Source of the DNA: JAGQRJ01 sp041402045
GTDB taxonomy: Bacteria; Planctomycetota; J058
DNA length: 64,000 nucleotides
Assembly (NCBI GenBank): GCA_041402045.1
Contig: JAWKSZ010000006.1
Span: 99,748-163,747, forward strand
Reading direction: 5' to 3'
This document shows positions 7,068 to 16,191 of the stretch, one piece after another. Position numbers and translations under genes: made by a program. Position 1 is the stretch's first letter, and each line of letters opens with the position of its first letter. A model generated the notes under the pieces. The model saw nothing but the letters and a program-made list of their open reading frames with translations. It searched no databases and was not told the origin of the DNA.

Positions 7068-9440
7068 CTACTGCAGTCGGCGCACCCGCTCGTAGCCCTC
7101 GCGCGCGGCCGGGAGCAGGTCGCCCGCCGCCTCACCGTCGAGCAGCGCTTCGAACTCGCCCTCGGCCTCGGCGTAGCGCCCGAGCTCCTCCAGGTTCACG
7201 GCGCGGTTGAAGCGCGCGACCGCGAAGCCCGGGTTCAGCTCCAGCGCGCGGCCGTAGGCGTCGACCGCCTCGGCGTAGCGCTCGAGCTCGCCCAGGCACA
7301 GCCCGCGCTCGGCCCAGAGCTGCGCGTTGCGCGGCTCGGCCTCCAGCGCCCGGGCGTAGTCCTCCAGCGCCTCGGTCCAGCGCTCGAGCTGACCCCGGCT
7401 CGCGGCGCGCCGGCGGTAGGCCGGGGCGAAGCTGGGGTCCAGGGCCAGGGCCCGGTCGAAGTCGTCGAGGGCCTCGGGGTGTCGCCCGAGCCGGGCCTTC
7501 AGCCGGCCCCGGTCGGCGAGAGCCCGGGGCGTGAGCTCGTAGAGCAGCACGCGGTCGTAGTCGCCGATCGCCTCCTCCAGCCGGCCCAGCTCGGTCAGCG
7601 TCAGCGCGCGGTTGGCCAGGCTGCGGGTGTCCTCGGGGGCGAGCTCCAGCGCGCGGTCGAAGGCCGCGAGCGCCTCGGGGTGCCGCCCGAGCTGCCCCAG
7701 GCTGATCCCGCGCAAGGCGTGCACCCGGGGGTCGTCGGGGGTGAGCTCGAGCGCGCGGTCGAATGCCTCGAGCGCGTCGACGTCCCGCTCCAGGGCGCTC
7801 AGGGTCTCCCCCCGGGCGCAGCGCGCGAGGGCGGAGTCCGCGCCGGCCAGGAGCGCGAGGTCGAGGTCCGCGAGCGCCTGGTCCAGCCGGCCCAGCGCCC
7901 GCGCGCTCTGGGCGCGGTTGACGAGGAGCTCGCCGTCGCCGGGCGTCGCGTCCAGCGCGCGGTCGAAGTCCGCGAGGGCCTCCTCGTGTCGCCCGAGCTG
8001 GGCGAGGCACAGGGCGCGGTGGCCGCGGGCCTCGAGCTGCTCGGGGTCGAGCTCCAGGGCGCGGTCGAGGTCCGGCAGCGCGTCGTCGAGGCGCCCGAGC
8101 ACGCGCAGCGCCGAGCCGCGCAGGCTGTAGGCGGTCGCGTCCTGGGGGTCGAGCTCCAGGGCGCGGTCGAGGTCCGGGAGCGCCTCCTCGGGCCGTCCCC
8201 GGGTCAGGTGCAGCCAGCCGCGGCCGCGCCGGAGCAGCGCGTTCTGGGGGTCGAGTTCGATCCCGCGGGTGTAGTCCGCCACTGCGTCCGCGTCGCGCCC
8301 CAGGTGCGAGAGCAGCTCGGCGCGGTAGCCGTGGCCGAGGGAGCTCGCAGGGTCGAGCTCGAGCGCCCGGTCCAGCTCCGTGAGCCCGGCGGCGAGGTCC
8401 CCGTCCTCGGCCAGACGCCGGCCCCGATCGAGGGCGCTGGCCGCCTCGCGCACCGCGTCGGCGTCGAGGGGCGACGCTGGCGACGGGGGCTCCTGCGCAG
8501 GCCGGGGGGTCGCGGCCACCGGCGCCGCGGGCTCGGGCGCGCGCGCCCGGGTCGCGACCGCGACCGCCGCCAGCGCGAGCGCAGCGCTCGAGACCAGCGC
8601 CGCTGCCACGAGCACCCGCCACCCGCCCCGCTCGGCGAGGCCGCCGAGCTCGAGGGCACGGGCCACCTCGCGCGCGCTCGTCGGGCGGTCCTCCGGCGCC
8701 AGCGCCAGGCAGCGCATGCACAGCGCGTCCAGCCACTCCGGCACCTCGGGGCGGACGCGGCGGGGGGGGACCACCGCGAGGAAGCGCTCGTCCTCCAAGG
8801 CCTCCTGCAGGGAGCTCGCGCGCACCGGGGCGACTCCGGTCAGGCAGGCGTAGAGCACGGCCCCGAGGCCGTAGAGGTCGGTGCGCGGCCCCAGGTCGTG
8901 GATCGCGCCGTGGGCCTGCTCCGGGGCCCAGTAGCCGGGGGTCCCGAGGAACGCCCCGGTCGAGGTCAAGCGGCTCTCGGCGCCCAGGTCCAGCACCAGG
9001 CCGAAGTCGGTGAGCAGCGCGTCCTGCCCGCGCAGGAGCACGTTGTCGGGCTTGAGGTCCCGGTGCACGAAGCCCTCGCCGTGCACGTGGATCAACGCCA
9101 GGGCGAGCTGGAGCGCGACGTCGACGGCGTCCTCGATCGGGAGTCGCCCGTGGCGCAGCCGGGCCTGCAGCGACTCGCCCTCGACGAAGTCCAGGGCGAT
9201 CCACGGCACGCCCTGGTACTCCCCCGCGCCGAGCAGGCGCACGACGTGCGGGTGCCGCAGCCGCCCCAGCGCCGCGAGCTCGGCCTGGAACCGGCGTCGT
9301 CCGCGCTCGCTGGCCGAGCGGTGCTGCAGGAGCAGCTTCAGCGCGACCGGACGCCCCTGGGCGTCACGCGCGCTGTAGACCACGCCCATGCCCCCCCGGG
9401 CGACCTCTGCCTCCACCGCGTAGGGGCCGAACCGCTTCAC
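7068..9440 (-). CDS. Membrane Ser/Thr protein kinase with C-terminal TPR array (paralogue 2)
   Basis: The 790-residue paralogue has the same plan: kinase domain (about 5-270) with ARGGMGVVY, catalytic lysine Lys35, HRDLKPDNVLL (Asp128), TDFGLVL and GTPGYWAPEQ. A transmembrane helix follows (about 290-315), then a Pro/Ala linker and about thirteen TPR units with the repeated core FDRALELDP. The GTG at 9440 gives MKRFGPYAVEAEVARGG, collinear with its paralogues; the frame is open for 122 codons upstream, but that part is not kinase-like. It starts 44 bases after paralogue 3 ends, so the two are probably co-transcribed. The catalytic set is complete, hence an active kinase is expected. Confidence 0.88.
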   Translation of the reverse strand: MKRFGPYAVEAEVARGGMGVVYSARDAQGRPVALKLLLQHRSASERGRRRFQAELAALGRLRHPHVVRLLGAGEYQGVPWIALDFVEGESLQARLRHGRLPIEDAVDVALQLALALIHVHGEGFVHRDLKPDNVLLRGQDALLTDFGLVLDLGAESRLTSTGAFLGTPGYWAPEQAHGAIHDLGPRTDLYGLGAVLYACLTGVAPVRASSLQEALEDERFLAVVPPRRVRPEVPEWLDALCMRCLALAPEDRPTSAREVARALELGGLAERGGWRVLVAAALVSSAALALAAVAVATRARAPEPAAPVAATPRPAQEPPSPASPLDADAVREAASALDRGRRLAEDGDLAAGLTELDRALELDPASSLGHGYRAELLSHLGRDADAVADYTRGIELDPQNALLRRGRGWLHLTRGRPEEALPDLDRALELDPQDATAYSLRGSALRVLGRLDDALPDLDRALELDPEQLEARGHRALCLAQLGRHEEALADFDRALDATPGDGELLVNRAQSARALGRLDQALADLDLALLAGADSALARCARGETLSALERDVDALEAFDRALELTPDDPRVHALRGISLGQLGRHPEALAAFDRALELAPEDTRSLANRALTLTELGRLEEAIGDYDRVLLYELTPRALADRGRLKARLGRHPEALDDFDRALALDPSFAPAYRRRAASRGQLERWTEALEDYARALEAEPRNAQLWAERGLCLGELERYAEAVDAYGRALELNPGFAVARFNRAVNLEELGRYAEAEGEFEALLDGEAAGDLLPAAREGYERVRRLQ

Positions 9441-9484
9441 ACGCCGAGTCTGACCGGGCACTCCTGGGGTCGCCAGCCGCGCGG

Positions 9485-12145
9485 TCAGTCCCGGGTCGGG
9501 GGGATCTCGAGCGCCCGCAGCTCCGCCGGGCTGAGCCCGGACTGCAGCGCGCGGGTCAGGTCTCGGTGGGCCTCCAGCGGACGCCCCAGGGCGAGCTGGC
9601 ACTTGCCGCGCAGGAAGTGCCCGCGGCCGTTGCCCGGCGCGAAGCGCAGGCCGCGCTCGATCGCGCCCAGGGCCTCCTCGGGCCGCCTGAGCAGGAGCAA
9701 GCACAGGCCCCGGTAGAGGTGGGCCTCCGCGTGACTCGGCAGGTCGGCCAGGAGCGCGTCCAGCGTGCTCAACGCCGCCTCGAACCGGTCCTCCTGCGCG
9801 TCGCACACCGCGAGCATGTAGCGCGCCTGCCCGTGGCCGGGCTCGAGCTCGAGCACCCGCGCGAAGCAGGCGCGCGCGTCGTCGGATCGTCCGAGCTGCG
9901 TCGTGTAGAGGAAGCCCAGGTTGAAGTGCGGGAGCACCGAGCGCGGCGCGAGCTCGGTCAACCGCTGGAACACCTGCGCCGCCTCCTCGGTCCGCCCCAG
10001 GCCGACCAGGGCGCCAGCCCGCGCGTTGTGGGTGTGCAGATCCTCGGACCCCAGCGCGAGGGCGCGATCGTAGTCTGCGAGGGCCTCCGCGTAGAGCCCG
10101 AGCATGGACAGCCGCAGCCCGCGCGCGGCGTAGAGGTCGGCCCGCCGCGGCGCCGCCTCGATCGCGCGCGAGAAGGCCCGCACCGAGTCCTCGATTCGCC
10201 CGAGATCGGTCAGCGCCTCCGCGAGCCCGACGTAGACCTGCAGCGGGTCCGCGCCGCAGGCGACGGCGCGCTCCAGGTCGTGCTCCGCCTCGAGCGCCTG
10301 CCCGGCCTCGAGCCGCAGCTGGCCACGCAGGCGATAGGCCACGGCCAGCTCGGGGTCCAGCTCCAGGGCGCGCGCGAAGCGCTCGAGCACCTCACGCACG
10401 GGGCGCCCGGACCGATAGCGATACCAGGCGTCCTTGACGTGCAGCTCCGGGTCCTCGGGGGCCAGGGCCAACGCGCGTCCGACCGCCTCCAACGCCTCGG
10501 GGGTGCGCTCGAGGGCGAACAGCGCCGCGGCCAGGAGTCCGTGCAGGCTGGCGTCGGCCGGCCGCGCCTCGATCAGGTGCCTCAGGTCGGCGAGGGCCTC
10601 GCCGTCGCGCCCGAGGCTGACCAGGCTCGCGGCCCGGGCGCGGCGCACGCTGAGCTCGACGGGGCCGAGGGCCTCCGCGACGTTCACGGCCTCGACCGCC
10701 TCGGCGTGCCGCCCCAGGCGCTGCAACACGACCCCGCGCGCCGAGGCCAGGGGCTGGCTCGTCGGGTGCTGGCGCAGCCCGCGCTCGAAGTCGGCGAGGG
10801 CCTCGTCGAAGCGCCCGAGCTGAAAGCGCGCCGCGCCGCAGGAGAGGTCGACGGTCGGCGCGAGCGAGCCCAGCTCCCGCGCCCGCTCCAGCGCGGCCAG
10901 CGCCTCGCCGAAGCGCCGCTGGTGCAGCAAGCAGCTCCCGCGCACCGTGTAGGCCTCGGCCAGGTCGGGGTCGAAGTCCAGCGCGCGCAGGAGGTCGTCC
11001 AGCGCGGGCTCCGGGTGCCCCAGGGAGAAGAAGATCTGCGCGCGGAGCACGTAGGCCTCGGCGAAGTCCGGGGCGAGCTCGAGCACCGCGCTGACCTCTG
11101 CCATGGCCAGGGTGTAGCGACGCTCGGCGTAGTGGCGCAGGGACGCGACCCGCAGCTCCTGGAACGCGCGCTCCAGCTCGAGCTGGTAGGGCCCCGAGTC
11201 CACCGCCGCCACCGCCGCCGCGGCGCGCGGCGCCGGGCGGGCCAGGGGCGGCCCGGGGACGAGGATCTGGAGCGCCACCGCCACCAGCGCGGCCGCCCCG
11301 ACCAGGCCCACCGCGGGCCAGGTCCACCCAGGGAGCCTCTTCCCGCCGCCCCGCGCGAGCAGCCGGGCGACCTCCCGCGCCGAGGCCGGGCGGGCCTCGG
11401 GGTCGACGCTCAGGCAGCGCATGCACACCCGGTCCAGCCACTCGGGGACCTCCGGCCGCGTCCGGCTCGGGGCCTCGGTCGAGCGGAAGCTGAGGCTCGC
11501 CAGGAACGCGAACAGCGACTCGGCCTCCACCGGCGCGTGCCCGGTGAGGCAGGCGTAGAGCACGGCGCCGAGCCCGTAGACGTCGGTGCGCGGTCCCAAC
11601 GCCTCGAGCTGACCGCGGGCCTGCTCGGGAGACCAGAACCCGGGGGTCCCGTGGAACACGCCGGTCTGGGTCAGGCGCGTGCCCTCGCCGGCGCCCTCGA
11701 GCACGAGCCCGAAGTCGGTGAGCAGCGCGTCGTCGCCGCGCAGGAGCACGTTGTCGGGCTTGAGGTCCCGGTGCACGAAGCCCTCGGCGTGCACGTGACT
11801 CAAGGCCTGGGCGAGCTGCCGCCCGATCCGCACGGCGTCCGCGATCGGCAGCGACCCCCCGCGCAGCCGCTCGTGGAGGGACTCTCCCTCCACCAGCTCC
11901 AGGGCCAACCAGGGCACGCCCTCGTGCTCCCCGGCGCCGAGGATCGGGACCACGTGCGGGTGCCGCAGCCGGGTCAGGGCCTGCACCTCCCGCTGAAAGC
12001 GCTGCCGAACCCGAGGGTCCGCCGACCGCTGCGCGTGCAGGAGCTTGAGGGCCACCCGCCGCCCCTCGCCGTCCTGGGCGCGGTAGACGACCCCCGTCCC
12101 GCCTCGGGCGAGCTCGGCGCGCACGGTGTAGGGCCCGACCTGCAT
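9485..12145 (-). CDS. Membrane Ser/Thr protein kinase with C-terminal TPR array (paralogue 3)
   Basis: This 886-residue protein is the first and longest of the three tandem kinases. The kinase domain (about 5-270) has Gly loop ARGGTGVVY (Thr where the others have Met), Lys34, HRDLKPDNVLL, TDFGLVL and GTPGFWSPEQ. A transmembrane helix (about 285-308) precedes a long TPR region. Unlike paralogues 1 and 2, the first stretch after the membrane is more divergent (QLELERAFQELRVASLRHYAE) before regular repeats resume. It is the only one of the three with an ATG, MQVGPYTVRAELARGG. It is divergent from the lipoprotein gene at 12226, with 80 bases between the starts that must hold both promoters. Confidence 0.88.
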   Translation of the reverse strand: MQVGPYTVRAELARGGTGVVYRAQDGEGRRVALKLLHAQRSADPRVRQRFQREVQALTRLRHPHVVPILGAGEHEGVPWLALELVEGESLHERLRGGSLPIADAVRIGRQLAQALSHVHAEGFVHRDLKPDNVLLRGDDALLTDFGLVLEGAGEGTRLTQTGVFHGTPGFWSPEQARGQLEALGPRTDVYGLGAVLYACLTGHAPVEAESLFAFLASLSFRSTEAPSRTRPEVPEWLDRVCMRCLSVDPEARPASAREVARLLARGGGKRLPGWTWPAVGLVGAAALVAVALQILVPGPPLARPAPRAAAAVAAVDSGPYQLELERAFQELRVASLRHYAERRYTLAMAEVSAVLELAPDFAEAYVLRAQIFFSLGHPEPALDDLLRALDFDPDLAEAYTVRGSCLLHQRRFGEALAALERARELGSLAPTVDLSCGAARFQLGRFDEALADFERGLRQHPTSQPLASARGVVLQRLGRHAEAVEAVNVAEALGPVELSVRRARAASLVSLGRDGEALADLRHLIEARPADASLHGLLAAALFALERTPEALEAVGRALALAPEDPELHVKDAWYRYRSGRPVREVLERFARALELDPELAVAYRLRGQLRLEAGQALEAEHDLERAVACGADPLQVYVGLAEALTDLGRIEDSVRAFSRAIEAAPRRADLYAARGLRLSMLGLYAEALADYDRALALGSEDLHTHNARAGALVGLGRTEEAAQVFQRLTELAPRSVLPHFNLGFLYTTQLGRSDDARACFARVLELEPGHGQARYMLAVCDAQEDRFEAALSTLDALLADLPSHAEAHLYRGLCLLLLRRPEEALGAIERGLRFAPGNGRGHFLRGKCQLALGRPLEAHRDLTRALQSGLSPAELRALEIPPTRD

Positions 12146-12225
12146 GCGCCGAGTGTGTCCGCCCCCCCGGCCTCCGGCCAGTCGATCCCGGCGAATCGCG
12201 CCACCCGCGTCCCGGTCCAAGGAGC

Positions 12226-12732
12226 ATGCGCCTGCTCCCGTGCCTGCCTCTGCTGCTCCTCGCCGGCTGCCCCGGCCGGGGCCCGTTCCTCCTCGCCGAC
12301 CTCGAGCGGCTGGTCGTCGGCCAGAGCACCCGCGAGGAGGTCGAGGCCCTCCTCGGACCGCCGGAGGAGACCCGCCACGGCGTGGCGATCTACCGCACCT
12401 GGACCCGCGAGCCGTTCCCGCCGTTCCCTCTGGGCTTCGTGACCTGGCCGCTGTTCTTGGTCTCGACCTTCGAGAACGTTGTGGTCTGCGCGGGCTACGG
12501 CGCAGACCACGTCCTTCAGGCGAGCTGGCTGACCTACAGCACGGGGAGCGGCGGCGCGGTCCTGCTCGCCCCGCTGTGCGGCGCTGCAGAGACCCCAGAC
12601 GCCGAAACGCTGGCTGCCCTGCGCCAGCTCGAGGACCACGGCGTGCAGGTGGGGGTGGCGTCGGGTCACCGGGGGCGTCCTTGGGTTCGCCCGAGCGAAC
12701 TGTTGGAGGACGAATCACGCCGACGCGACTAG
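12226..12732 (+). CDS. Lipoprotein with BamE/OmlA-like motif
   Basis: The 168-residue protein begins with a lipoprotein signal peptide (MRLLPCLPLLLLAGC, lipobox LAGC, Cys15). The next segment, LVVGQSTREEVEALLGPPEE, is the hallmark of SmpA/OmlA (BamE)-like domains, in which a helix after G-x-(S/T) is followed by LLG-x-P. A hydrophobic stretch (FPLGFVTWPLFLVST) and an unremarkable C-terminus follow. AAGGAG precedes the ATG. It likely sits in a membrane facing the periplasm; a role in outer-membrane assembly is possible, but the domain is common in other lipoproteins too. The next gene begins nine bases later. Confidence 0.65.
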   Translation: MRLLPCLPLLLLAGCPGRGPFLLADLERLVVGQSTREEVEALLGPPEETRHGVAIYRTWTREPFPPFPLGFVTWPLFLVSTFENVVVCAGYGADHVLQASWLTYSTGSGGAVLLAPLCGAAETPDAETLAALRQLEDHGVQVGVASGHRGRPWVRPSELLEDESRRRD

Positions 12733-12741
12733 GCTCGGGAG

Positions 12742-14502
12742 GTGGTCCGCCTGCTGCTCCTCCTCACACTCTTCTGCTCGCCTTGGGCGATCGCGGGTCG
12801 CTACTGGCCGCGGCGCCCGGTCTACGCGATCTCGAGCGACGGTCGCTACGAGCTCCTGTTCCTGCCAAAGGAGCAGGAGTTCCGGCTGACGCGGCTCGGT
12901 AGTCCGCTGCCGCCTCAGGACGGGACCCTCTTCACGCTGAACTACTCGATTCGGGACCTCCGCCCGGACGACGAGGTGTTGGCGTCGGGCGTCTGTCCTC
13001 CTGCCGAATGGGCCTGCTGCCTCCCCGCTGGCAGGGGCTTCGTGCTCGCGCTCCAGGGCCAGCCCTCGTGGGCCTTCAAGCGCTTCGCCGGAGACGGGGC
13101 CGAGCTCTGGACGCTCGACTTCGAGGCGGCGCTTGCGCCACACGAGCGTTGCCCTTCGCCGCACCAAGACAACCTGCGCCTCCGCGATCAGTGGGTCGAC
13201 GGCGACACCCTGGTCGTAGTGTTCGACGGCCGCGAGCAGCCGGGGCTCGTCGCCTTCGACGTCGATACAGGCGCACGGGTGCCCGTCCCCGCTCACGCGC
13301 TCGCCCGCCGAATTGCGGCGCCGGACGGGATCGGACTCGAGGACTACATGCCCGCCTGGGCCGCGTTGACCTGCCCCGACCCCGCGGCGGTCGACGCTGC
13401 CGGGGAGACCTGGTTCCGCGTGCGGTCGCCGAAGGCCCAGGTCGCGGTTGCCGTACTCCTGGCCCACCACGGCGACGAGCGGGCGCGCGACTTCCTGCGC
13501 GAGTTCGTGTCGCAGCCCGTACCGAGGGAGGACTACTGGACATTCATAGGTCGGGAGTGGGATCCCCGGTTCAGGTTTCAATTCGAGCGCTTCCTGGCCT
13601 ACCAATACGCCGTGGGCCTCCTCCCGTGGGCGTTCGAGCCTGAAGAGGCATGGAGGCGATTGCAGGCAGCAGAGCCACATGGACACCTAGGCCTAGCGCT
13701 CCCTTACGCCTACGCCCAGCTCGGCAGGCAGGGCCTGGCACGAGCCGTGACGCGCGAAGCGCTGGACCTCGACGCGTGGGCAGGTCACGATCCCCTGTGC
13801 GTTCCGCGAGGCGTCGATAGCGCTATGTGGCACCGGCACGACGACGCCGTGCACCTGGGTCGCCTGCGGGAGGTGTTCCCGGACGTCGACCCGGTGAGCC
13901 GCGCCACGATCGCGTGGAGCCTCTGCTGCTACTCGGGCTTCGAGGCTCAGACCGTCCCCTTCCTCTTGCACGCGCTCAGCGACCCCGACCCGGAGGTGCG
14001 CGCCGTGGCCGCGGTAGCCCTGGTCGAGGTCGATTCCGCTCTGGCTCGGAATCAGGTGGGCGCGCTCGTCGCCGCCCAGGGCGCCGAGACCCCGGGGGTG
14101 AGCAAGCGGGCCCACGACGCCCTCGACGGGCTCGCCAAGGCCTTCGCCGCCGACGGCACCCCCGCCTGGGCCGCGGTGCTGCAGGTGTATCGCGTGGAGG
14201 CCCTCGGCCTGGGGGCCGGAACGGCGGTGTGGTTCCTGCTGTGGGCCCTGGTGCCGCTGCCGCGGCCGCAGCGCTGGGGCCGACGGGCGATCGCGACCCT
14301 CGCCCTCGCGTCCCCTCCGATCCTCGTGGTCAGTTGGGCCGTGCTGCACTCCGTGGAGGCCCCCTGGACCGAACCGTTCCTGCGGCGCGGGCTGGCGGAG
14401 GGGGGCCTCAGCGCGCCGACGCTGGCCGTGGCGACCCTCGCGGGGGCGTGCGGGGTCCTGGCCCTGGCGGTGGTCCTCGGCGGGCGCCGGCGGCGCGCGT
14501 AA
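12742..14502 (+). CDS. Secreted/membrane HEAT-repeat protein of unknown function
   Basis: The 586-residue protein has a signal peptide (MVRLLLLLTLFCSPWAIA), a beta-rich region with a pattern of short strands (about 25-190), and a Cys-containing middle. A helical part follows with at least one clear HEAT repeat (LLHALSDPDPEVRAVAAVAL, about 410-430). Two to three hydrophobic helices (about 490-510, 525-545, 562-580) form a C-terminal membrane anchor. The GTG follows GGGAG closely. It is probably transcribed with the lipoprotein gene upstream. I recognise no enzyme motif. Confidence 0.7.
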   Translation: MVRLLLLLTLFCSPWAIAGRYWPRRPVYAISSDGRYELLFLPKEQEFRLTRLGSPLPPQDGTLFTLNYSIRDLRPDDEVLASGVCPPAEWACCLPAGRGFVLALQGQPSWAFKRFAGDGAELWTLDFEAALAPHERCPSPHQDNLRLRDQWVDGDTLVVVFDGREQPGLVAFDVDTGARVPVPAHALARRIAAPDGIGLEDYMPAWAALTCPDPAAVDAAGETWFRVRSPKAQVAVAVLLAHHGDERARDFLREFVSQPVPREDYWTFIGREWDPRFRFQFERFLAYQYAVGLLPWAFEPEEAWRRLQAAEPHGHLGLALPYAYAQLGRQGLARAVTREALDLDAWAGHDPLCVPRGVDSAMWHRHDDAVHLGRLREVFPDVDPVSRATIAWSLCCYSGFEAQTVPFLLHALSDPDPEVRAVAAVALVEVDSALARNQVGALVAAQGAETPGVSKRAHDALDGLAKAFAADGTPAWAAVLQVYRVEALGLGAGTAVWFLLWALVPLPRPQRWGRRAIATLALASPPILVVSWAVLHSVEAPWTEPFLRRGLAEGGLSAPTLAVATLAGACGVLALAVVLGGRRRRA

Positions 14503-14549
14503 GCCCTTTCCCGGCCTCGCCTGGGTTCCTGCGTCGAAGTTGCAGAAGG

Positions 14550-14581
14550 TTGACGGACGGGTGCGCGGCGCTGGCTAGCAT
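14550..14581 (+). promoter_or_regulatory. Candidate promoter of the HEGTH peptidase gene
   Basis: TTGACG (14550-14555) and TAGCAT (14576-14581) precede the ATG at 14607 by 26 bases. The spacer is 20 bases, longer than optimal. The same TAGCAT box lies 22-28 bases before the ATGs at 24644 and 52576, which supports it as the local -10 form. Confidence 0.4.
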
Positions 14582-14606
14582 GCGCCTGGGTTTCGAGGAG
14601 GGTCGT

Positions 14607-16121
14607 ATGCGCCGTTTCGTCGTGTTCTTCGCCGTGTTGGCCGTCGTGGCCACGCCGCTGGTCGCGCTCGCCAAGGACGTGATCTACAAGGTCGACGGCG
14701 GCAAGCTCAAGGGCGATATCCTCCGCGAGAGCCGGAGCTCGGTCACGATCCGCACCCTGGGCGGCACGGTGACCGTGCCCCGCACCGAGATCGCCAAGGT
14801 CGAGCGCGACGGCGATATCTTCCGCGCCTTCGACGAGAAGAAGGCCAAGCTCGAGAAGCGCCCCTCCGCCGAGGGATGGTTCGAGTTCGGCACCTGGTGC
14901 CAGCAGCAGGGCCTCTACCCCGAGGCGATCGACGCCTTCCACGAGACCCTGGCGCTGGACTCCGACCACGACGACGCGCGCTGGGAGCTGGGCTACCGCC
15001 GGCTCGCCGGGCGCTGGGTGACCACCAACGAGTACTTCGAGGCCAAGGGCTTCGTGCGCTACCAGGGCCGCTGGGTGACCCCCGCCGAGAAGGAGAACCT
15101 CGAGGCCGGGCTGGTCGAGGTCGACGGGCAGTGGGTGCGCGCCGAGGACGTGGAGCTCGACGACGCGCCCGTGGCCAGCGCGCGCCGCGAGGAGCGCCGC
15201 GAGCGCCCCACCCGCAGCGAGCCCGAGCGTCCGCGCTCGGGCGGCGCGACGTCGGAGCGCGAGAAGAAGCCCGCCCCCCGCGACCCCGCCGAACGCTGGC
15301 GCGGCGGCGCCGGCGCACCCCTGGGCGGCCAGGACGGCCCGCCGCTCTCCGAGGACGAGCGCGACGCCCAGCTCGAGGCGAACAAGCAGCAGGGCGGCTG
15401 GCAGATCGGCTACAAGTCGAAGTACTACGACTTCTACTCCAACGGCGACATGGACGAGGTCAAGCTCTGGGCCGCGATCATGGACCTCATGTGCGAGGAG
15501 TACATCAAGATCTTCAAGTTCGAGGGCGAGATCACCCGGCCCTTCCCGATCCTGCTCTACGGCTCGCAGCAAGAGTTCATGAGCAAGACCAACAACGGCC
15601 CCGGCGTGGGCGGGTTCTACGACGGGCGCAAGATCGTGGCCTACCACAAGGACCAGGGCGGCGGCCACGGCACCCTCTCGACCCTGTTCCACGAGGGCAC
15701 CCACCAGTTCCAGGGCCTGGTCATGGGCCAGAACATGTGGCGCGCGCAGATCTGGCTGATCGAGGGCCTGGCGGTGTTCTTCGAGGCCTCCGAGGCCCAG
15801 GGCAAGCGCCTGCGCACGGGCACGATCCCCAAGGACCGCCTGGCCCACGTCAAGCGCGCCATGAACGGCGGGCAGTTCGTGCCCCTCGCCACCCTGATCC
15901 GCATGGAGCAGGCCCAGTTCGGCGCGCTGCACTACGCCCACGCCTGGAGCCTGATCTACTTCCTGGTCAACGGCACCAAGGGCGGCAAGAAGCGGTTCAT
16001 TGAGTACTGGGAGCAGGTCAAGGGCGGCCACCCCGACCAGGTGGGCCTGTTCGAGGAGCTGTTCAACAAGCCGATCGACGAGATCGAGGCGGCCTGGAAG
16101 AGCTACGTCCAAGGGCTCTGA
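14607..16121 (+). CDS. Secreted DUF1570-type HEGTH metallopeptidase-like protein
   Basis: The 504-residue protein has a signal peptide (MRRFVVFFAVLAVVATPLVALA). A small beta domain (about 23-75, with KLKGDILRESRSSVTIRTLG) is of a kind common at the N-terminus of planctomycete secreted proteins. A TPR-like segment follows (YPEAIDAFHETLALDSDHDD), then an Arg/Glu/Pro-rich linker (about 190-240) and the peptidase domain. That domain carries the zinc motif HEGTH (362-366) and the candidate third ligand Glu in WLIEGLAVF (Glu386), a gluzincin arrangement typical of DUF1570. The start was chosen for GAGGAGGG five bases upstream. It is a periplasmic or surface protease by inference; the substrate is unknown. 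A paralogue with the same HEGTH motif lies at 18597. Confidence 0.82.
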   Translation: MRRFVVFFAVLAVVATPLVALAKDVIYKVDGGKLKGDILRESRSSVTIRTLGGTVTVPRTEIAKVERDGDIFRAFDEKKAKLEKRPSAEGWFEFGTWCQQQGLYPEAIDAFHETLALDSDHDDARWELGYRRLAGRWVTTNEYFEAKGFVRYQGRWVTPAEKENLEAGLVEVDGQWVRAEDVELDDAPVASARREERRERPTRSEPERPRSGGATSEREKKPAPRDPAERWRGGAGAPLGGQDGPPLSEDERDAQLEANKQQGGWQIGYKSKYYDFYSNGDMDEVKLWAAIMDLMCEEYIKIFKFEGEITRPFPILLYGSQQEFMSKTNNGPGVGGFYDGRKIVAYHKDQGGGHGTLSTLFHEGTHQFQGLVMGQNMWRAQIWLIEGLAVFFEASEAQGKRLRTGTIPKDRLAHVKRAMNGGQFVPLATLIRMEQAQFGALHYAHAWSLIYFLVNGTKGGKKRFIEYWEQVKGGHPDQVGLFEELFNKPIDEIEAAWKSYVQGL

Positions 16122-16141
16122 GGCGACGGCCTCCCTCCTTT
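16120..16141 (+). terminator. Hairpin terminator overlapping the peptidase stop codon
   Basis: GAGGC and GCCTC arms around GACG start at the second base of the TGA stop codon and are followed by CCTCCTTT. The stem is short, but it fits a terminator and repeats the local habit of placing stop codons within hairpins. Confidence 0.4.
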
Positions 16142-16191
16142 CCCCCGACGGCGTGGTCCGCTAAACTCCCCTGCCAAAAGAGGGGGAATCC

